Shown piece by piece: positions 14,530 to 20,021 of a stretch of DNA of 20,021 nt. Position 1 is the stretch's first letter. Each line of letters starts with the position of its first letter. This DNA comes from Actinomycetota bacterium (GTDB lineage: Bacteria; Actinomycetota; Actinomycetes; Nanopelagicales; Nanopelagicaceae): the NCBI GenBank assembly GCA_009927705.1, contig RFMK01000104.1, forward strand, positions 1-20,021. The letters run 5' to 3'. The notes beneath the pieces are model-generated. The model was given only the letters and a program-made list of their open reading frames with translations. It had not been told where the DNA came from and searched no databases. Position numbers and translations under genes: made by a program.

Positions 14530-14587
14530 GAGCCACATGCTTCTGGAATGAAGAGAAAACTCACTTCTCAATTACTTCTTTGCTGGA

Positions 14588-14593
14588 TAAGAT
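14588..14593 (+). promoter_or_regulatory. Possible leaderless -10 for deoC
   Basis: TAAGAT ends 6 bases before ATG 14600, so the transcript would begin at about the start codon, as is common in Actinobacteria. The partly overlapping GGATAAG (14585-14591) could instead act as a poor ribosome site. Confidence 0.4.
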
Positions 14594-14599
14594 GTGACC

Positions 14600-15538
14600 A
14601 TGCTTGCAATTGACGGTACCGAAACTTCAATCAAAAGTTTCTTGCGTACTCTCTCTCCGGTCGATCAAGTCGGCGCAGAGTCTCGTGCAGCAATGCTTGG
14701 AACTCGCAGCATCAAGACCACAAGCAAACTTTGGGCCATTGATACTGCAATCTCGATGATTGACCTCACTACTTTGGAAGGAGCTGACACTCCTGGAAAA
14801 GTGAAAGCGATTTGTACCAAAGCAGTGCGACCTGATCCTCTCGATGCAACTGTTCCTCATGTTGGTGCAGTCTGCGTCTATAACGATATGGTTCGAATTG
14901 CCCGCGAACATCTCGACAACAATGGCGGCAAATCCATTCCTGTTGCTGCAGTCTCAACTGCATTTCCATCAGGTCGCGCCAGTTTGGAAGTAAAAAAGCG
15001 CGATACTGAAGATGCAATTGCTAATGGCGCAACTGAGATTGATATGGTGATCGATAGAGGGGCATTCCTTTCGGGAAATCTGGCAAAAGTCTTCGCTGAA
15101 ATCGTTTGCATCAAGGAGATCTGTGGCGAGCGTGCACACCTGAAGGTCATCCTCGAGACAGGCGAGCTCGTCACTTATGACAATGTTCGTAAAGCTTCCT
15201 TTTTGGCCATGGCGGCAGGAGCAGATTTCATCAAGACCAGTACCGGCAAGGTAACTCCCGCTGCGACTACACCCGTCGTTCTCGTCATGCTGGAAGCGGT
15301 GCGCGATTATTTCCAGCTCACAGGCAAGAGAATTGGCGTCAAACCTGCGGGCGGAATTCGAACAACGAAGGACGCAATCAAACAGCTAGTTCTCGTCAAC
15401 GAAACTGCAGGACCTGAGTGGCTTAATCCCGAACTTTTCCGAATCGGTGCAAGTGCGTTACTCAATGATCTTTTGATGCAACGAATGAAAATGCACCATG
15501 GTCAGTATTCCGGTAGAAATTACGTAACATTGGATTGA
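14600..15538 (+). CDS. deoC: Deoxyribose-phosphate aldolase
   Basis: A 312-residue class I aldolase that cleaves 2-deoxyribose-5-phosphate to glyceraldehyde-3-phosphate and acetaldehyde. Motifs follow family order: a V-C-V-Y-N-D segment near residue 92, E-I-D-M-V-I-D with the catalytic Asp at 148, L-K-V-I-L-E-T-G-E-L, D-F-I-K-T-S-T-G-K with the Schiff-base Lys212, V-K-P-A-G-G with Lys248, and R-I-G-A-S-A-L-L. It has an N-terminal extension of about 50 residues compared with the E. coli enzyme, as in the long actinobacterial form. ATG 14600 is preferred to GTG 14594 because of the -10-like TAAGAT spacing. The stop overlaps the aldehyde dehydrogenase start (TGATG), consistent with passing acetaldehyde to that enzyme. 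Confidence 0.92.
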   Translation: MLAIDGTETSIKSFLRTLSPVDQVGAESRAAMLGTRSIKTTSKLWAIDTAISMIDLTTLEGADTPGKVKAICTKAVRPDPLDATVPHVGAVCVYNDMVRIAREHLDNNGGKSIPVAAVSTAFPSGRASLEVKKRDTEDAIANGATEIDMVIDRGAFLSGNLAKVFAEIVCIKEICGERAHLKVILETGELVTYDNVRKASFLAMAAGADFIKTSTGKVTPAATTPVVLVMLEAVRDYFQLTGKRIGVKPAGGIRTTKDAIKQLVLVNETAGPEWLNPELFRIGASALLNDLLMQRMKMHHGQYSGRNYVTLD

Positions 15539-16980
15539 TGATGAAATTCGAATACGCTCCCGCGCCTGAATCTACTGCGATTGTTGATATTCAATCTGAC
15601 TACAACCTCTTTATTGATGGAAAATTCGTTCCATCCAAGGGTGGTAAGCGCTTCGCGACAATGAATCCCGCTAATGAGCAAGTTCTTGCAAAAGTCACTC
15701 AAGGCACGGCCGCCGATGTAGATCGCGCGGTAAAGGCAGCGACAAACGCATACAAGAAAACCTGGTCCAAACTTCCTGGTGCAGATCGCGGGAAGTATTT
15801 ATTCCGCATTGCCCGCATTCTCCAGGAACGTGCCAGAGAATTTGCCGTCTTGGAGTCGATGGATAATGGAAAGCCAATTCGAGAAACTCGTGACACAGAT
15901 ATTCCACTTGCAGCCGCACATTTCTTCTATCACGCAGGGTGGGCGGATAAATTAGAACATGCTGGATTGGGCGCAAATCCGAAAGCGCATGGCGTTGTCG
16001 GACAGATCATTCCTTGGAACTTCCCGCTACTAATGTTGGCGTGGAAGATTGCTCCAGCGCTTGCCACAGGGAATACCGTTGTCTTAAAGCCTGCCGAAAC
16101 AACACCACTTACTGCTTTGCTCTTTGCCGAAGTTTGTCAGCAAGCAGAGCTTCCAAATGGCGTAGTCAATATCGTTACTGGAGATGGAGCCACAGGTTCT
16201 GCGCTGGTGAACCATCCAGGAATCCAAAAAATTGCATTTACAGGTTCGACTGAAGTTGGAAAATTGATTGCCAGGAGCGTGGTCGGAACCAAGAAAGCTC
16301 TGACTCTTGAACTCGGTGGCAAAGGCGCCAATATCGTCTTTGAAGATGCTCCGATTGATGAAACTGTTGAAGGAATCATCAATGGTATCTATTTCAATCA
16401 GGGTCATGTGTGTTGCGCGGGTTCACGTCTGCTTGTTCAAGAAAACATTAAAGATGAACTGATTGAGAAGTTGAAGCGGCGCATGTCGATGATCAGAGTC
16501 GGTGATCCTCTGGACAAGAACACAGATCTCGGTGCTATCAATTCGAAGGCCCAATTGACGAAGATTCAAGAACTTGCCCAATCGGGGGATACTGAAGGCG
16601 CAGAACGCTGGTCGCCCGAATGTCAGCTGCCAGAAAAAGGTTTTTGGTTCCCACCCACATTCTTCACGGGAGTTTCCCAATCACACAGAATCGCACGCGA
16701 AGAAATCTTTGGACCAGTGCTCTCTGTTATTACATTCCGAACCCCAAGTGAAGCAATCGAGAAAGCGAACAACACTCCGTACGGCCTATCAGCCGGAATT
16801 TGGACTGATAAAGGTTCACGTATTCTCTGGAGCGCACAACAACTCAAAGCTGGTGTTATCTGGGCAAACACCTTTAATAAATTCGATCCAGCCAGCCCTT
16901 TTGGTGGATATAAAGAATCTGGTTGGGGCAGAGAAGGTGGCCGTCATGGTCTTGCCGCGTATCTCAAAGGAGATATGTAA
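15538..16980 (+). CDS. NAD(P)-dependent aldehyde dehydrogenase
   Basis: A 480-residue class 3-type ALDH fold enzyme with a complete active site. I-I-P-W-N-F-P holds the oxyanion Asn161, V-L-K-P-A-E holds the cofactor Lys184, F-T-G-S-T-E-V-G is the cofactor turn, L-E-L-G-G-K holds the general base Glu258, and N-Q-G-H-V-C-C-A-G-S-R holds the nucleophile Cys292. E-I-F-G-P-V and P-F-G-G-Y-K-E-S-G appear near the end. Placed directly behind deoC with a one-base overlap, it most likely oxidises the acetaldehyde made by DeoC. A broader aldehyde range is possible. TTG 15535 or ATG 15541 are alternative starts. Its stop overlaps the start of the short ALDH-like gene by one base (TAATG). Confidence 0.9.
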   Translation: MMKFEYAPAPESTAIVDIQSDYNLFIDGKFVPSKGGKRFATMNPANEQVLAKVTQGTAADVDRAVKAATNAYKKTWSKLPGADRGKYLFRIARILQERAREFAVLESMDNGKPIRETRDTDIPLAAAHFFYHAGWADKLEHAGLGANPKAHGVVGQIIPWNFPLLMLAWKIAPALATGNTVVLKPAETTPLTALLFAEVCQQAELPNGVVNIVTGDGATGSALVNHPGIQKIAFTGSTEVGKLIARSVVGTKKALTLELGGKGANIVFEDAPIDETVEGIINGIYFNQGHVCCAGSRLLVQENIKDELIEKLKRRMSMIRVGDPLDKNTDLGAINSKAQLTKIQELAQSGDTEGAERWSPECQLPEKGFWFPPTFFTGVSQSHRIAREEIFGPVLSVITFRTPSEAIEKANNTPYGLSAGIWTDKGSRILWSAQQLKAGVIWANTFNKFDPASPFGGYKESGWGREGGRHGLAAYLKGDM

Positions 16981-17819
16981 TGAGAATCGACGTAAAGAAG
17001 ACCTACAAACTCTTCATCGGTGGACAGTTCCCACGAAGTGAATCGGGTCGAAGTTATGAACTCTTTGATAGCAAAGGTAATTTTCTAGCTAATCCAGCGC
17101 TTGCATCTCGAAAAGATCTTCGAGATGCGGTCGTAGCAGCCAGAAACATCTCGGATAAGTGGTCGAGTGCCACGGCATTTAATCGTTCGCAGATCCTCTA
17201 TCGAGTCGCAGAAGTGATGGAAGGTCGAAAGGATCAATTCATCGCTGAAATAATTGCGCAAGAAGGTGTGACGAAAGCCCAAGCGCTTAAGCAAGTAAAT
17301 GAAGCCATCGATCTCTGGGTTTGGTATGCCGGATGGTGTGACAAAATCGCATCTGTCTATGGTGGGACTAATCCAGTCTCGGGTTCTTTCTACAACTTTA
17401 CGACTCCAGAGAATCTTGGCGTTGTGGCATCTTTTATTTCAGATCAGAGTTCCCTGACTTCGATTGTGCACGCTGTCGCCCCAATTCTGGCCGGCGGAAA
17501 TACGCTCGTTGCTGTGGCGCATGAGGATTACCCGCTCTCCGCAATCACTTTGTCAGAAGTCATCGCCACTAGCGATGTTCCTGGTGGAGTAGTAAATATT
17601 CTGACCGGAAAAGCAAAAGAAATTGCGCCATGGGTTGGATCCCATATGGATATTGATGGCGTGGATGGTTCAGGCTTAGATTCAACAACGTATGATGCTT
17701 TGCGAAAAGATGGTGCAGACAATCTCAAGCGCATCAATCGATTTGATGAAGTGAAATCGCCGCAGAGAATCCTCGCGTATATGGAGCATAAGACGGTCTG
17801 GCACCCAATCGGGATCTAA
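16980..17819 (+). CDS. Short ALDH-like protein without catalytic residues
   Basis: A 279-residue relative of the N-terminal half of aldehyde dehydrogenase. The first about 215 residues align with the upstream enzyme, from the opening Y-K-L-F-I-G-G-Q-F strand through D-V-P-G-G-V-V-N-I-L-T-G near residue 200. Key positions have changed: P-W-N-F-P is S-D-Q-S-S, and K-P-A-E is A-H-E-D. The F-T-G-S turn, Glu general base and Cys nucleophile domain are absent. It ends in its own tail, R-I-L-A-Y-M-x(3)-K-T-V-W-H-P-I-G-I, with no frameshift or internal stop, so it looks like an intact gene rather than a decayed one. A similar short ALDH-like gene after deoC-ALDH is recalled from other Actinobacteria. 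A structural or regulatory partner of the full ALDH is the best guess. Confidence 0.75.
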   Translation: MRIDVKKTYKLFIGGQFPRSESGRSYELFDSKGNFLANPALASRKDLRDAVVAARNISDKWSSATAFNRSQILYRVAEVMEGRKDQFIAEIIAQEGVTKAQALKQVNEAIDLWVWYAGWCDKIASVYGGTNPVSGSFYNFTTPENLGVVASFISDQSSLTSIVHAVAPILAGGNTLVAVAHEDYPLSAITLSEVIATSDVPGGVVNILTGKAKEIAPWVGSHMDIDGVDGSGLDSTTYDALRKDGADNLKRINRFDEVKSPQRILAYMEHKTVWHPIGI

Positions 17820-18991
17820 GCGGAGACTGTAACTCTTTCATATCCGCGTAAAGAGAATGTCGGTCGTCGTACCGGGGTCTCACTTAACTTGAGGTTTGGA
17901 AAACGCTTGATAAGTGCTGGAAGCGACACCGACATCTCAAGTCTTGCAAGTGGAGCACCAATACAGAAATGAATGCCAGCGCCAAATCCGATATGCGGAT
18001 TGGATTTTCGAGCTACATCAAAAACATCAGCGTTACCAAAAACGGAACTATCTCGGTTAGCAGAACCAAGCAAGCTCACGATTTTCTGCCCACTCTTGAT
18101 TGAGACTCCACCCAATTCAAGATCTGAAGTAGCGGTTCTTTCAAAGTACTGAAGTGGTGAATCGAATCGCAAGAATTCTTCAATAGCTGTCTCAGTTAGT
18201 TCTTCAGGTTTTTCAAAGAGTAAGTCGCGTTGAGTTGGGTGCTCAAAGAGTGAAACCATGCCATTTCCAAAACCATTGACGCTGGCTTCATGGCCGGCAT
18301 TAAGTAAGAGCACACACGTCGCGATTAATTCATGGGTGGAAAGTCGTTCACCAGCTTCGTGAACGGTCGCAAGTTCAGTAATGAGATCGTCGGTTGGATT
18401 CTTCTTCCGTTCCAACATTAGGGAATGGACATAATCAGCAAACTCTTGAGCGGCTTTTTGGGCGGCAATTTGATGCTCACGAGGCGGATTTACCTCGTAC
18501 ATCTTCACAATTGATTGTGACCAAGGACGCAGTAAGTGTTCATCTTCCACTGGAAAGCCAAGCAATAAAGCAATGACCTTCACGGGAAGTGGCTCGGCGA
18601 AGTCCGCAATGAGATCAAAAGTTCCAGATGTCAGCTCGATTTCGTCAAGCAGTTCATCGGTGATTTTTTGAATTGCTGGCCGTAATCCTTCAATTCGGTT
18701 TCGATTAAATGCTTTGAGAACTAGGCCACGCAATCGCGTGTGTTTGGGTGGTTCACTATCGAGGATTGAATCGGAATGAAGCCAGTTAAAGACCTGCCAC
18801 TCAGTCTCGGGGATTCTTTCGGTATAAATGCGTCCAAGGCTCTTGTTGCGTAAGACTTCATTGGCGTCACGATGCGTGGCAGCCAAGAAAACCTCTAAAT
18901 CAGGATGCCAGATCGGCTTTTCTGCCCGACGCAATTCCGCCAAGTGAGGATACGGATTATTTATAACGTCGATATTCTTGAAATCAATCAT
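17816..18991 (-). CDS. Cytochrome P450
   Basis: A 391-residue soluble bacterial P450. Landmarks are the C-helix P-P-K-H-T-R-L-R (81-88), the I-helix oxygen-binding A-G-H-E-A-S (232-237), E-E-F-L-R-F with the ExxR pair Glu272 and Arg275, and the haem loop G-F-G-A-G-I-H-F-C-I-G with cysteine ligand Cys343. The I-helix residue that is usually threonine is Ser237. No ferredoxin or reductase gene is in the window, so electrons must come from elsewhere. Its ATG overlaps the adenosine-deaminase stop by 4 bases and no ribosome site is visible, so translation is probably coupled. Its end overlaps the convergent ALDH-like gene by 4 bases. The substrate is unknown; a link to modified nucleosides is only a guess from position. 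Confidence 0.92.
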   Translation of the reverse strand: MIDFKNIDVINNPYPHLAELRRAEKPIWHPDLEVFLAATHRDANEVLRNKSLGRIYTERIPETEWQVFNWLHSDSILDSEPPKHTRLRGLVLKAFNRNRIEGLRPAIQKITDELLDEIELTSGTFDLIADFAEPLPVKVIALLLGFPVEDEHLLRPWSQSIVKMYEVNPPREHQIAAQKAAQEFADYVHSLMLERKKNPTDDLITELATVHEAGERLSTHELIATCVLLLNAGHEASVNGFGNGMVSLFEHPTQRDLLFEKPEELTETAIEEFLRFDSPLQYFERTATSDLELGGVSIKSGQKIVSLLGSANRDSSVFGNADVFDVARKSNPHIGFGAGIHFCIGAPLARLEMSVSLPALIKRFPNLKLSETPVRRPTFSLRGYERVTVSA

Positions 18992-20013
18992 GGCGTTAGA
19001 GCATAACCACTATCGAATGCTGCGCTCAATGCCTTCGCATTCATTTCTTCAATATCGGAGAGATCCCAACCATGAGCAGCGCTCATTAATTCATACTCTC
19101 GGGAGAGGGTTGTGTTACTCATGAGACGGTTATCGGTATTAAGAGCAATATTGAAGCCTAGGGAGTGGAGCAGGCCAGCTGGATGTTTCTCATAGCTTGA
19201 CGCGGCACCCGTTTGAATATTGGAAGTAGGCGCCATCTCCAGATGAATCTGCTGATCTAATACAAACTTCGCAAACTCATTTAAGCGAGGAGAATCGCCC
19301 GATAGATCAATCGCATCCATGATTCTCACTCCGTGGCCAATTCGTTTTGCCCGACAATGATGAATGGCATCAATCATTGAATCAACAGAATCAGCTTCGC
19401 CGGCATGGATGGTGAAGGGAAATTCTTCGCTATAGAGCAGATCAAAAGCTTCCTTATGATTTTTTGCGGGAAAACCAGCCTCTGGCCCAGCGATATCAAA
19501 GCCCACGACGCCATGATTTCGATATTTCAAAGTAGCACGCGCGACTTCAAGGCTCCGATTGGTATGTCGCATCGCGCAAGTAATGAAGCGAACGGTGATC
19601 TTGCCGCCATTAACGGCAACATTTTTCATTCCTTCTTCAAGGCCAAGGAGCGTCGCTTCGATGACTTGCTCGATGCTCAAGCCGTCCTGTGTAAAGAGTT
19701 CTGGAGCGCCTCGAACTTCGGCGTAGGCGACTCCATCAAGTGCAAGATCTTCCACGCATTCCCGCGCTACACGAAGAAGATTGTCGTGAGTTTGCATGAC
19801 GGCGATGGTGTAATCAAAATTCTTTAAGTACTTCTCCAAGGATCCTTCGTTGCAGTTTCTAAAAATTAAGTCCTGGAATTCTTGAGCGTGATGTGAAGGT
19901 AGATCAAATCCAATCTGATTTGCTAACTCAATGATGGTTTGTGCGCGAAGTCCGCCGTCGACGTGATCATGGAGGAGAACTTTGGGAAAAGCGGTTATCT
20001 CAGTTACCTTCAT
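18988..20013 (-). CDS. add: Adenosine deaminase
   Basis: A 341-residue metal-dependent deaminase of the amidohydrolase superfamily, converting adenosine or deoxyadenosine to inosine or deoxyinosine. Zinc and catalytic elements in order are L-L-H-D-H-V-D-G-G (His15, His17), F-T-I-H-A-G-E (His203, Glu206), R-I-G-H-G near 224, E-M-A-P-T-S-N at 259-265, and L-N-T-D-N-R with the metal Asp294. The length is normal and the gene is complete: ATG 20013 lies 8 bases from the window edge, so its promoter is outside. Inosine made here would feed the nucleoside hydrolases. The cytochrome P450 gene overlaps its end by ATGA. Related deaminases acting on other purines remain possible but are less likely. Confidence 0.9.
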   Translation of the reverse strand: MKVTEITAFPKVLLHDHVDGGLRAQTIIELANQIGFDLPSHHAQEFQDLIFRNCNEGSLEKYLKNFDYTIAVMQTHDNLLRVARECVEDLALDGVAYAEVRGAPELFTQDGLSIEQVIEATLLGLEEGMKNVAVNGGKITVRFITCAMRHTNRSLEVARATLKYRNHGVVGFDIAGPEAGFPAKNHKEAFDLLYSEEFPFTIHAGEADSVDSMIDAIHHCRAKRIGHGVRIMDAIDLSGDSPRLNEFAKFVLDQQIHLEMAPTSNIQTGAASSYEKHPAGLLHSLGFNIALNTDNRLMSNTTLSREYELMSAAHGWDLSDIEEMNAKALSAAFDSGYALTP

Positions 20014-20021
20014 TAATCAGA

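Noticed and set aside
16980..17819. Calling the short ALDH-like gene a truncated pseudogene
   Set aside because: The frame is clean, the start is coupled to the upstream stop, and the protein has its own C-terminal tail with no remnant of the lost domain downstream.

Overview
The window reads as a piece of a small, densely packed, moderate-GC actinobacterial chromosome. It was probably a streamlined freshwater type such as Nanopelagicales/acI; this is inferred from gene content, packing and codon mix, not proven. Nearly all of it is one nucleoside-scavenging island. There are no tRNA or rRNA genes, mobile elements or CRISPR arrays, and no gene-free stretch above about 110 bases. Neighbouring genes often overlap by 1-11 bases, including three convergent pairs that overlap at their stop codons.

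Layout. (1) 1-1276: the 3' end of trpS and a solitary, divergent BMP-family secreted protein. (2) 1273-9384: a ribokinase (minus strand) diverges from a LacI-family regulator that heads an apparent operon. That operon encodes a BMP nucleoside-binding protein, a double-domain ABC ATPase, two permeases and a homologue of the queuosine-nucleoside glycosylase Qng1 (DUF2419). A strong hairpin separates the binding-protein gene from the ATPase gene. (3) 9396-13586: a nucleoside 2-deoxyribosyltransferase-like gene (minus) diverges from a second operon: MFS transporter, nucleoside hydrolase and two tandem uridine-phosphorylase paralogues. (4) 13576-17819: a second nucleoside hydrolase (minus) diverges from deoC, a full aldehyde dehydrogenase and a short ALDH-like protein that lacks every catalytic residue. 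(5) 17816-20013 (minus): adenosine deaminase with an overlapping downstream cytochrome P450.

How it works together (inference). Nucleosides enter through the BMP ABC transporter and perhaps the MFS carrier. Adenosine is deaminated. Glycosidic bonds are split by hydrolases, phosphorylases, the deoxyribosyltransferase-like enzyme and Qng1. Ribose is phosphorylated by ribokinase. Deoxyribose-5-phosphate is cleaved by DeoC to glyceraldehyde-3-phosphate and acetaldehyde, and the aldehyde dehydrogenase oxidises the acetaldehyde. Phosphopentomutase, cytidine deaminase and thymidine phosphorylase are not in the window.

Main observations. Two near-palindromic LacI-type operators sit in the two divergent promoter regions with almost the same promoter geometry, which points to one local regulon run by the LacI protein at 2324. 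The Qng1 homologue closing a nucleoside ABC-transporter operon suggests queuosine/queuine uptake and salvage, or a repurposed glycosylase. The catalytically dead short ALDH and the P450 coupled to adenosine deaminase are the least explained parts.
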